DNA from: Daphnia carinata
Lineage: Eukaryota > Arthropoda > Branchiopoda > Diplostraca > Daphniidae
Direction of reading: 5' to 3'
Assembly (NCBI RefSeq): GCF_022539665.2
Contig: NW_026712534.1
Span: 62,001 to 126,000, forward strand
Length of the DNA stretch: 64,000 nucleotides
The notes under the pieces were generated by a model, which saw only the letters and a program-made list of their open reading frames with translations, did not search any database and was not told where the DNA came from. The translations under genes and the position numbers were made by a program. The number at the start of each line of letters is the position of its first letter. Position 1 is the stretch's first letter. Positions 41,741 to 52,469 of the stretch are shown here, piece after piece.

Positions 41741-42380
41741 GTTGAGAGCGGGTTGAAGAGTTGAACAACTGATGTCTTCAATCACCTTCAGACGGCCTTA
41801 TATAGTCGAAAAAATATTGGGTGTCTTTCATTTTCATTTGATTTCTTTACTTAGTTTTTGAAAGCGGCGATCACCGCCTTGTGGTGGCTAAATGATTTGG
41901 TTTGCATTACAGGTCATGGCCCTTGTAATGCAGTGATTGTTTTCGATAAGTAGAAACCTAACACAATTTGCTGATGATTTTCCTTCAGAATTGTCACATA
42001 TTACCACCGACTGATGATTTAGGAATTGAGCAAATTATCGTTCGTCAATCTGATTTTAGTAAGATAAATTATATTATTTGTATTTCATAGACACTGACGT
42101 GTGAATACTCCTATAACAAGATATTGATTTCTCATCATCATAGACCAGGAGACAAAATAAATCCTTCACCAGCCAAACGAAATCAAAAATACACTGTGGT
42201 TAAGGGTAAAAGCGAAAGTAAGGTATTTTATTCAACGCCCAAAACCTAATTTGCTCTAGCGAAATCTAGCTGCCAAAACAACTAGGTCAACTGAATGCTC
42301 TTTGCCTCTCACTCAACTATAAAAGTCCAGGATAGAAGGACTCAGACCATCAGTTGTTTATCAAAACCTCCTAGTACAGC
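41741..42380. promoter_or_regulatory. Shared divergent promoter of CP6 and CP7
   Basis: CP6: TATATAA at 41798-41804 and TCAGTT at 41767-41772, reverse strand. CP7: TATAAAA at 42318-42324 and TCAGTT at 42350-42355. The sequence between is nearly the same as 15945-16583, so promoter and gene pair were duplicated together. Confidence 0.75.
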
Positions 42381-43094
42381 ATGAAGCTCGTGAGGCATTT
42401 TATTGCTTATATTTTCCGAAAACTAAAAATTTTAGATATTTATTTAATTAATACATTGGACGACAGTTGTTGTTCGCTGCCGTCTTGGCTATTGCCGCTG
42501 CCGTTCCTTCCAGCTATAACCCGGAATACAAAGCTCCCAGCTACCCTGCATCAAAATTCACTACCCCTAGCTACACCGCACCCAAGTACCCTACGCCTAG
42601 CTACCCCACACCAGCCTACCCCACACCAAGCTACAAGGATAACAAATACGCTGACATTACAGTCACTAGCCAATCCGACGAGCGCAACATCGATGGCAGC
42701 AGCCAGTGGAGGTAAATAATTTTCATGGTTTATGCGTAATAACAAAGAGACTATAGATTCTCATATTTCAAAACATGAAATTCCTTTAACCCACAGCTAC
42801 GGCCAGTCTGACTACACAACCCGTGAAGAATCTCAAGTTCAGAAGAAGATGCAAGGAGTCGCTTACGATTCTTACGGAAAGGCCACCTACGAAGATGTTA
42901 TGGGCAACACCAACAAGGGATCCACCTACTGGATTTCCCCCGAAGGCGACAAGTTCACTTTGACCTGGACCGCTGATGATGCTGGATTCCAGCCCAAAGG
43001 TGATCACTTGCCCGTGGCCCCCGTCCATGAATACGAGCTCCCCGTTGCCCCCGTTCACATCCCCTTCAATGGAAAGGGTTACAAGATTTACTAG
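42381..43094 (+). CDS. RR-1 cuticle protein CP7, intact
   Basis: Exons 42381-42389 (MKL), 42467-42711 and 42797-43094 encode 183 residues. Signal peptide MKLLLFAAVLAIAAAVPS. Repeats PSYTAPKYPTPSYPTPAYP. RR-1 domain SDERNIDGSSQWSYGQSDY, GVAYDSYGKATYEDVMGN, GSTYWISPEGDKFTLTW, DDAGFQPKGDHLP, tail FNGKGYKIY. It is the intact relative of CP4, with its acceptor AG at 42795-42796. Role as for CP6. Confidence 0.93.
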
Positions 43095-46000
43095 ATTTCC
43101 CGACACGTGATTGAATATTTAAAGTATGTCCGATAATTTTTGTATATCTCGTTAATCGCAAGTGTGGTGTAAATATAAATGCAATCAATCTACCAGGTGC
43201 ATTTTGGTAAATTTCGACAAGCACATGAAGGTTACATTCAAGTTTAACCATCGAACATTCATGGCATCATGCCAATAATCCAATACTATTTTATTTCTGT
43301 CAGATAAGAAAGAAATATTACATTTTTTGAAAGCTGAAAAACCTGTCTTTCAACTCTTTCTAACCTAATCTAACGTTTTAATATGGCAAGACTATTCATC
43401 TACAATTGCCATTTGTGTTGTCATTTTGCTGCATTATTTCTTCATAACCAACTGCTCAAAGATGCTTTGAATCTTGTTAATGGAATCCAGAATCCGTATT
43501 TATCGAGTATTGTATCCCAAAGTATTGTTACTTATCTGCATTGCAATCAATTTTTCGCCACATACAGCAAGCTTTTCCGCTATGCTCAACTTAAACGTTT
43601 TCATTTACGAATTCGAATTGATCTAGGACTATTAAACTAACTGTGTGATGTAGGTAATGGCCAAACAAATTCGGCCCGCTGGCACCCGCTCTATATGCCG
43701 GTCGGTACCACCAAACTGGCTAACATTTCGCATAGACAAGTGTGCATGCTTTTTTGTTCCCAAACCAAAAGTATTGCTGTTCTCCGTTCTTTGTCATCCC
43801 ACCATGAAAAGTCAACACCGTTGAATTGCAATAGGGCACTGATGGAACCGTACTAGACGATTTAATTAAAGCAATTGAAGAGAAGTGTTGTATCTGAAAT
43901 TTATTTTCGAAACAAAATGTACCGTGATGGATTGTTGGCATTTCGCGGATAATGAGATCAGTGCAGCAATTTGTCTGCTGGATGCAACGTAGTTAAATGG
44001 GTGGCCATGGGTGGCCACGGGCGGCCAAAAAAAGCATCATAACAAAGGACGGATAATTTCACTTTAATTCAATTTTTTTATTTTAGTTTCGGGGCAGCGT
44101 AATATTCAAGCTTGTCCCGCAGGGCATCGCGAAAAGGCGGTCGTTTCGGGGTGAAAAACATACATGCTTTTCAAGCGGGGTAGGTTTTCGGGGCAACGGC
44201 GGGAACCCCGCTATTTTTCAAAATTATGCCATGGTGGAAAAATGTTCAACAAACAGAAACAAATGTACTATCAGCACCAAGTTTAAAGTCTACAAGAGTT
44301 ATGAAATTAAATGAATTTTTTCATTTGGTAAAAAAAAATATTGTTTTACAAAGTTTAAAATAAAACTCATATAAGAATGCATGAAATGAATTTGACAATG
44401 TCCTAACGGGTTTTGTAACATTAAACTGCTCTATGGAAGGAACATTAAAAGTAATTCGAAAACACATTAAGTTGGGCGTCCATAGCCGAGTGGTTATGGC
44501 GTCTGATGATCATCAATGACCCTAGATGAGGCTTAGAGGGATTGAAGGAATGTACATGGAAACATGGGACATGGAACCTGAACTTGGGGCGCGAGTCTAC
44601 GGTCGATGATCACATTTTTTCGAATTAATGGCATTTGAGAAATAAAATAAAACAAAGGAAAAAGCAAAATGTAAAATTAGCAATTCGACGTAATTATTTT
44701 ATTAATAATTAACAATAACTTCCGGTAAATTACAACGTTATGTCCGTCCAGACGATCGCCAGGGCCAAAGGTTCAAATCGGGACCCGCACTAAAACATTT
44801 TTTCAGCTTCAATTTTAGATTTTATTACATTTTTAGGTTCGTTGTATGTTTTCGATTCATGGAATGGCTTTCTAGAATATTTTCAGCTTATTAATTAGTT
44901 TTAACAAAAGTTGAAAGATGCGTGCTTGTCTTTTCAATCTGCCTCGTGTGGGCATGAATTGTACAATACTAACAGGTTAGGTAATGTGTGTATTAAAGTT
45001 AATAGAACCCCGCCTTGATTTTGAAAATTAGAGAAAATTATTTTCATTATTTGTGGATCTGGCAACGATTTAGGCTTCAAGCAGACGATGAAATGCGTTA
45101 TGAAAGTAAACAAACCAACGAACGCCGAACGGAAAAAGGAGAATTCTTAGTTGGCTGGTGCATTCTGCCGTTGTCTGTTAAATAATAAAATCAAAACAAT
45201 TTGCTGGAGTTTCTTAAAGTTTTGTGGTGCCTTAAGTACTTTTCTTAGCGTATAGTTCTGTGAAATTTTTTTTCATTTCTTTTTTTTTTTTTTTTTTTTT
45301 TTTTTGAGTATCTTTGTAGTTTTACCAAAAGAATAGTAATTTTTCTTATTATATAGATTGTATGATTTTCTTACGCCTATTATCGGCCTCCATTTGTATA
45401 TACACATTTAATTAGGCAATCGTAGGAGCACAGAGGGCGTCGAAATGACGTGCCACATCCTGATGCACACAGACAACCTGAAGAGCAATAATAACACATC
45501 TAATTTCTTTACATGAAAAGGAAAGGCAACACAGATTAAGTGTTGGTTAATGTGTACTAAGACTTGTACTAAAGTGTACGAGAAGCAAGCAGGAAATTCC
45601 TATTCAGGTAGTATACAATTTGACTTAGAAATCTTTGCATTTCAATTTCTGCAATCGTATTTCAGTTTATTTTGAAAATCAATCGCGTCATTCGCTTCCG
45701 AAGTGGAAAACAACTTTAATATGCACAGCACCTTTGACGTTATTCACCATCGTTGTTGACACACAGAACTTCTTTCTACTAGAAACTCGAGATGGTGTTG
45801 AAAACTCTTCTAAACCGTTTGGCGTAGCTATTCATAAAACAACAAAGCCTTTACATTATCTTTTCCCAGTTTCTTATGGCAACGGTATTGTTTTCTATTG
45901 TAGCGCTTCATCGTTGAAACTGAATCACGCGTGATTGCAAAGATTTCTAAAGGGACCCTATTTAGCGCGTGAATGAAAACTATAACACCAGGTATTAACA

Positions 46001-46885
46001 TCAATAGCAAGTGCTTCATCACAAAACGAAACTCTAGAAAAACAAAATTCCAACTAGTTGGAATGACTCGACGGCATCCGGAATGAATCACAGGTATAGA
46101 ATTTAAACGTACTGTACAAGAACAAATTAAACTAGGTGACGCACATTGAAAGCAAATTACTAATTAGGTAGCTTTGGAACAACATGTTGGCGGATAGTTT
46201 TGACTAGTGGACACACGCAATTGCGCTACTGATGCTCATTATTCATAGCCATTTCGTGCCATTGGATAACTACACCATCGTCAATAATGACGAAATCGAA
46301 ACAAAAAAAAGGCGGTGAAAAATGATCATTCCGCAACGTTTATGAATGACGAAGAAAAAGAAGAAATATAAATACTTCTGTATACGCGATACATGGGTTT
46401 GCAACGATGCTGGAAGCCTCACAGTTCTTCACGTAAGGAATGATATTGAATTAATAATTCTTACTGTTGAACCTTTATTTCTTTTCAGTAAGTTCTAAGA
46501 TTCGCAGCAAATAATCTTGAATATAATTTCATTATTGTCGATATTACATTTAAATCAGCATTCGTTTTTTCTAGGCGCTTCATTCGCTCGCATAACAATG
46601 GTTAGTGGGATGGGGAAGATAATTATGCGTTTCTTCGATATTTGAAAATGCATACGACACGAGCGATTAGAGGTAGTGTAGGAATAGTGGTTGTTATGTC
46701 AGAATGAACAGGTGGACCCTCTGGCCTGAAAAGACGAATCAGGATGATAGAAAACCTTATAAAACGAGGTCAAATCGAAGGTAGAGGTTAGTCGAGTGAA
46801 CATCTCTGACACAGTATAGTACTAGCAGTCTTTCAAATACCAATAGCTGATTTAATATAGTGTCTTCCAGTTCCAACCTGCAATC
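43095..46885. other. Intergenic, no convincing gene
   Basis: 43110-43570 duplicates the CP4 3' flank. A GC-richer patch at 44090-44215 repeats TTTCGGGG three times and contains gcggggt and accccgc arms. 44473-44600 starts like a tRNA (GGCGTCCATAGCCGAGTGGTT) but does not fold as one. A T-run lies at about 45280-45305. Short frames at 43383-43640 and 45635-45934 match no known family. Confidence 0.5.
46758..46764 (+). promoter_or_regulatory. TATA box of Tyr-rich repeat gene
   Basis: TATAAAA 128 bases before the start codon at 46886, followed by a plausible 5' untranslated exon. Confidence 0.5.
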
Positions 46886-47715
46886 ATGGGTAATGTACAC
46901 ACTTCAACTTGTTTAATGATTTTAGTTAATGTGATGATGCAATTGTTGATTAAATTGATGTTTGAACGAGGTGAAATGATTCTTTATTGTCGTTTTAAGC
47001 ATTTCAATGTCATAATGGAATTATGAAAATTAATGTTTGTTTTTTTTTTCGTCAGGTTATGATGGCATTATGCTGCTACTAGCTGTCGTCTTCTGATGAC
47101 TGGATCGACTTTAAGTGTGCCGATGGGTTCATCTTGTGGATACGGTATCTATTCATACCAGACAACCACTGCTGTGTCGTATTACGCTACGAAGGCGGCC
47201 GAGCACTACACCACGACATATGTGGCCCGTACTTCCTACACCGATGCGCCCAAGTATTACAGCACCAAGGCATCTGAATACTACACCACTACGTATGCAG
47301 CTCCGACTTACTATACGGAGGCCTTGAAATACTACTCCGCACCGAGCTATTACACAGAAGCGCCAGTGTATTACACAACAACATATGCCACTCCAAGTTA
47401 CTACACCGTAGCTCCCACCTACTATACGCCTCTGACTATTACACGACAATCTACGCTTCCCCGCCTACCACGTACGCTGTCCCAGCTTACTATACTGAGG
47501 TTCGCATGTATTACAAGACGGAGGGTCCACGATACTACACGACGAAGGCTCCCGAGTACTACACCACCATGTACGCGGCACCAAGTTATTACACTGAAGC
47601 TCCAACATACTACACAACAACATCTGCCACTCCTAGCTACTACAGCGAGCCACCAAAGCACTATTTCCAAATACTACACTACCACTTACGCCGCTTATAT
47701 GTCAGTAATGTGAAT
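46886..47715 (+). pseudogene. Tyr-rich YYT-repeat protein gene, best-preserved copy
   Basis: Exon 1 (46886-46889) ends at a GTAATG donor. Exon 2 from 47056 gives MGYDGIMLLLAVVF, a signal peptide, then a TGA; a two-base shift continues TGSTLSVPMGSSCGYGIYSY. Repeats follow: SYYATKAAEHYTTTYVARTS, YTDAPKYYSTKASEYYTTTY, ALKYYSAPSYYTEAPVYYTT. The frame shifts near 47425 and back near 47665, ending KYYTTTYAAYMSVM. A repeat protein of about 210 residues is implied if the shifts are sequencing errors or recent. I do not recognise a named family; secretion and Tyr/Thr content suggest cross-linkable extracellular material. Confidence 0.6.
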
Positions 47716-48029
47716 GTGCGAAGGAATCTAAAGATTTCCGAAGGAATACCGAAATCGCGAGTTCAATCCTCACCTGGAGCGTTGGGTTTTTATTTCTATC
47801 TCTTTACGAGGATTGTAGCTGCCTGCGATCACCTGATTGAACTGTGTTACTTTGGTAAAACTAGCAGACAAAATGCTGGAATACATCTCCTGAAGTTGGA
47901 AGTTGGACAAAACTCTTGTGGAAAATGGATACAAAGCACTGACTGTTCATTCAATTAGCAAACGTAGTTTCAATTACTTTCCTCTATTTCATTAAACCTG
48001 TCGGGATCGGGCAGGTTAAAAATAACACA

Positions 48030-48149
48030 TTCTTCAGGCGAGCATCGAACTCGTGGCCTCGGCATTACTTAGAGAATCGTTCAATCCCGAAACACAATGA
48101 AATTACTGTCGCATAAGTTCCATTCGCCAACCAGCTGCGCTACTGGAAA
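48030..48149 (-). tRNA. tRNA-Ile(TAT)-like, intron-containing, degenerate
   Basis: The minus strand reads TTTCCAG, GTAGCGCAGCTGGTTGGCG, loop CTTATGC with anticodon TAT, an intron of about 50 bases, then TGCCGAGGCC and ACGAGTTCGATGCTCGC, acceptor CTGAAGA. The order and intron position match animal tRNA-Ile(UAU) genes. A T5 run lies within 15 bases downstream, a suitable Pol III terminator. Mismatches in the acceptor (C4-A69), T stem (A49-C65) and anticodon stem suggest it may be a pseudogene. Confidence 0.45.
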
Positions 48150-48343
48150 CAGAAATACTAACCTCAAAAGTGGTCCTTTAAATGTATCCGCTAGTGTATT
48201 AATATAAGCAGAAGAAAACGGACATATTTGCGCTTGGGTCCTTACGATAGTTTGTGGAATAAAGGCAATGATATAAATAACCTAGACCTGACCCAAATGA
48301 AAAATTTGCGGCTTGCAAATTGGAAGGCAGGTATACTTTTACA

Positions 48344-48416
48344 GCCTCTGTGGCCTAATGGATAAGGCATCGGCCTCATAAGCCGGGGATTGCGGGTTCG
48401 AGTCCCGCCAGAGGTA
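48344..48416 (+). tRNA. tRNA, Arg(CCT)-type body with CAT anticodon
   Basis: 73 bases fold as a full cloverleaf: acceptor GCCTCTG/CAGAGGT (one G-T), D arm GCC-TAATGGATAA-GGC, anticodon stem TCGGC/GCCGG, loop CTCATAA, T arm GCGGG-TTCGAGT-CCCGC, discriminator A. A box and B box (GGTTCGAGTCC at 48395-48405) are good. The body resembles animal tRNA-Arg(CCT), whose loop is CTCCTAA; here the middle anticodon base is A, giving CAT (Met). No T4 terminator follows within about 130 bases, which weakens the case for expression. Confidence 0.8.
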
Positions 48417-50397
48417 ACTTCCGGAATTAAACTGTATTAACAGTCCCAACATTAGCCAGAGGTTGAATTAAGCTTCCGCTGTATTGATTACAGTCTGCCA
48501 ACATTAGTATTATCTACAGCTTCCTTGTCTTGATTCTTGGGTCTGAGTGATGCATTTTATAACTTTCTATACTAACTAAATATTATTTAATGAATTTTAG
48601 TAGTTTTCATTAAGTTCAAAACCGTTAGTAAACCTGTGTAAAGGAAACAAAATTTCGTACGTTTTTCAGCAAAGCTTTTCGGTTGCTCTTTGCGTAAAAA
48701 CGGAAACCACTTTCGTATCGTATAGCCGGATTGCTTCTAAAAGCCAAGGCGATAAACGAAAACTATTTTTGGTGGTAAATGTTTATCATCAGGAAGGTGC
48801 GTACTGCCTGACTTTGTTTTCAACCTCATACGAAATACTAACGCGAAACCACATCATTCGAGCTCCGTAATCGTGAGGCATTAGAATATGCTGTACAAGG
48901 ATTTATTGAATTTATTCTAGTTTGTTTGCGTCTCAAAGAAACTTCATCTTCAGAGCTTTGGTGTGAACGACACATTTCTATCGATTGCATTTCTTCGATT
49001 ATCCTCATTTACAAGTGATTTCCAGCTTTTATCGTGCGACCAGAATCTTTAAAAAGATCATGGAATGTCTGATTTGTTTTTCACAAGAAAGTTGGGCTTC
49101 AAAATACAAGCCCGACATTATAAGCCCGACTTTTCCTTTTTTTTATATTTTGATAAGAAAATATGATATAACTATTAAAATACAAGATTTATATTCAAAA
49201 TTCAATGAGGATCACGAAAAGTGACTTAATATTTACTTGATACATACATTTTGTGAGTTATTTTACATTTGGATAACTGCGGAATCGGTTCAATGCACAC
49301 CGGCTGTCCGGGCAGTCCACCTTTAGCAATACTGCGGTGACAACCTCTATGAAAAATGTGACGAAATTTCAGCCAGTTTACATATTAAAATATCAAAAAA
49401 CGGGCAGCGGAAAGCCTATAGCAAGCACACAGTTGCACTCAGCATGGCTGTATTCCCCTATGCAGAGTTTCACTCAATTTGTCATTTTTTTTAAATTTTC
49501 ATAAATTTTTGTTTCATAATGAAGTCGAATCGTATTCTACACAATATTTCGAATAATGTCCATTTATTACATTTACCAATTGTTATTTCATTAAATATTT
49601 GAAATGAGATTGTTGGCGGAAAACTGCATCACGGCGTTATCAACTGTGTTTCGGGACCCAAGTCACGGTACATAAGGATTGTAATGCAACTTCACAAGGT
49701 AGCGGCACTTCCAACGAACGGGTGTTGCACTCATCCCAGCATTGGGCTTGCTAGGCGGCATTTGTCACTCTACGTGCAGTTGGCATGGCTCGTACAGGTG
49801 GCGGCCGATACCAGTACTATCCAACCAAAACTGGTTAGAGAGGTAAGAGCTGTCATAACACTTACGGAATCCGAGGTAAAGAAGTGGTAGCTTGTTGGTT
49901 AAACCTCCACCTCCAACAAGGTGGGATAGGCAGTGATGACCCACTTCGAAACTCGAATACTCGGTCTTGAGGATATATCATGAATATCAGTCATGAATGA
50001 ATATCATGAGGATAGCTTAGCATGGAGGAAGTCCGCTTTTTGAGGGAGGTACAAGGGGTACAAAGTAGCTTCCATTTTATTTTAATATATTACATATACT
50101 ATTAGAGATAGCTTTCCCGTTAAAACACATTAGCCGAATATCTACGATAGAACTCTTAAAAAACAACAACAACTAACTACGCAATGGTGGGAAATCAGGA
50201 AAAATTACGCAAAAGAAATGGAACAGTGCAATGAAGGATTCCCACCATACCCTGTACCTGTACCTCACCCCCATCGCTGCCGTATTCCACCTGTCGTGAT
50301 GGCAATGGAGGAACGGGAATCAGAATAAGTTATCTCAAGAGCAGCAGAAATGAAAACAAAACGACTTGGAACATCCTGAACAGTTTTCCGTAGATGA
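48417..50397. other. Intergenic, no gene recognised
   Basis: 49087-49138 holds a small inverted set (GTTGGGCTT then two AAGCCCGAC copies). Reading frames at 48985-49224 and 49684-49890 look random. Nothing else supported. Confidence 0.5.
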
Positions 50398-50610
50398 GCA
50401 GAGAAGCAAAAGGTTTTAGTAGAGCAAAAGAAAGCCGAAAGCGTTTCGGTGATACCGAAACAAGTTCCAGTAGGTGTACCCCAACCGGTGCAAGTTCCAG
50501 CTGTGCAAACGAAACCGGAACAGGTTCCAATAGAAGAAAAGAAACCTGAAGACGTCCCGGTTATGCGTACGAAGCCATTTGTTTTAGGGAATTCATTTTC
50601 TACCAACTGA
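50398..50610 (+). other. Val/Pro/Gln-rich open frame, unidentified
   Basis: Reads AEKQKVLVEQKKAESVSVIP, KQVPVGVPQPVQVPAVQTKP, EQVPIEEKKPEDVPVM, ending at TGA after GNSFSTN. The period-like QVP spacing suggests a repetitive low-complexity protein end. No start or upstream exon was found; possibly the last exon of a decayed gene. Confidence 0.25.
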
Positions 50611-50930
50611 TGATGGGAAGTTTTAAAATTCGGAAATCACTGATCCTCCTACTGTCTCTTCTTGTTGCATAAAAGCGCTCTCATACCAATAGTTAGATGT
50701 GAAGATCTTCAGCTCCAGTTTATTAGATGACAAAAGACGGTAGGGGAGGTAGGGCGTTGTTGGAACACAAAACTTATTTTTGTTCCGTACGATTACAAAA
50801 ATCGTCTAAGTAAATTAAAAAATATATAGATTTGTAGCTAGTTATCTCAGCTACATAACAGTATTTTTTTTGGGTAGGTTCGGCAAAGTTGAACATCTGC
50901 TATGTGTAAAAAACTGGAGGTACCCCAAGT

Positions 50931-50987
50931 TGTTTCAATTGCCAATTGTACTCGGCAATTGAAACAGGGCGTCTGGGCAATTGAAAC
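50931..50987. repeat. Inverted and direct copies of GGCAATTGAAAC
   Basis: TGTTTCAATTGCC at 50931-50943, its exact complement at 50954-50966 and a further direct copy at 50976-50987. The stacked inverted-plus-direct arrangement resembles the ends of the two TIR elements in this window, with a different unit. Confidence 0.7.
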
Positions 50988-51306
50988 GTGGGTTTTCCCA
51001 TAAGAGAGCTCCCTGTTTTATGAAGAAACTAAAATGACGATATCTCAGAATCTGGGATACGTATTTTGATGATTTTTTTACAGTAATATAAAGAATTTTA
51101 ATCTTTATTTTTTAAGATATTTTATAACTTTCTATAGTAACTAAATATTATTTAATGATTTTCGGTAGTTTTCTGAATTAGGTTCAGAACCCTGTTAGTA
51201 ATCCAAAGAACGGTTAATAGTATGGAGATCAAATTTTTATTATCGAATATTGCATGTCCAGCTTTACATCATAACTGTTGTTAAATGTCGGTAATTTAAT
51301 TGATTG
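50988..51306. other. Intergenic spacer
   Basis: AT-rich, no feature seen. Confidence 0.5.
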
Positions 51307-52469
51307 GCGGAGAAAAAGGCCCAGACGAAAAAGGCCCGCGAAAAAGGCCCAGACGAAAAAGGCCCATACGAAAAAGGCCCACTTTTTTCCAAATTCAAAA
51401 GTGGGCCTTTTTCTCCATTGACTGGGCCTTTTTCTCCGTTCATATATTTCCAACCTCCTATTCCGTGGAAAGTGGAATGTACATAGGTTGCTGAAACCGT
51501 TACCTTCTATAAGGTTTGCCGAGATCAAACAATGTTAGCGTATGTACGTTAGTTAATCTTTGATTATTTATTCGGTTGCAATCTAATTTCGGATTATATT
51601 AGTATTTATATATTGCTAATATCCCGTTAAATAAAGTTCATTTTTCACAATTTTTGTTTATTGAACTACTATCGGCTTTTTTTAATATAATACAAGAAAT
51701 TAATGTTTTTCGCACTTAGCCTTGTTCTGTCCACCCTCTTTGATTATTCCACCAACCCCCAGTCCATCTCCCTTATAACTTCCCTTTGTCGATACTTATG
51801 CCATAGGTAAAGACCACTGATTCGTTGTGAATAAGGAAACTGAATGAGTTCCGCGGGGCTTTTGTGGTTGCTGGGAACAAAAATATGTTACCACGAAGAC
51901 TAGTTTATTATTATTAACATTTGATAAATAATGTTTATAGGAATAATAGTACAAACTTGAACTATCGTATGAGGCAAGGACCAAAACAAAGACTATTGTA
52001 ATTCAATATTGATTCTAATACTATTTATTCTTTATACATTTTCCATTCTTTTAACAATTACAAAGAGCCCAATAAATATATTAAAATCATAACCTACTGC
52101 TATAAATGATTTTGTTCGTTCTTCGTGTCCTGTTTTCACCTTTTGTACATTTTCAAGCAGCTATTGATTACCTAATTACACATCACATACTACATTGAGA
52201 TATAAGGAAGCTTTACACTTTACGTTAGCAAAGCTACTAATAATGACAAATCAATTTTCTACTACGACGGATTTTTTTTTATGAGTCTCTTATTAGTGAA
52301 GACACTAAACCTTTTAAATTGAATCTAAGATTTTTTTCTTCAAATTTTCCACGATCATGGAAGGCATATCAGTGTATTTTTCTAAAAAACTATCACGACA
52401 TGGCTGCACATGAAAGAACACAAGTTTAGCTGATCCATCAGTCAGTATCAGTCTTTCATGCGATAAATT

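Noticed and set aside
44473-44600. tRNA-like start GGCGTCCATAGCCGAGTGGTT
   Set aside because: The A-box-like part is good, but no anticodon arm or T arm pairs, and no B box at the right distance. Left as a possible tRNA-derived fragment only.
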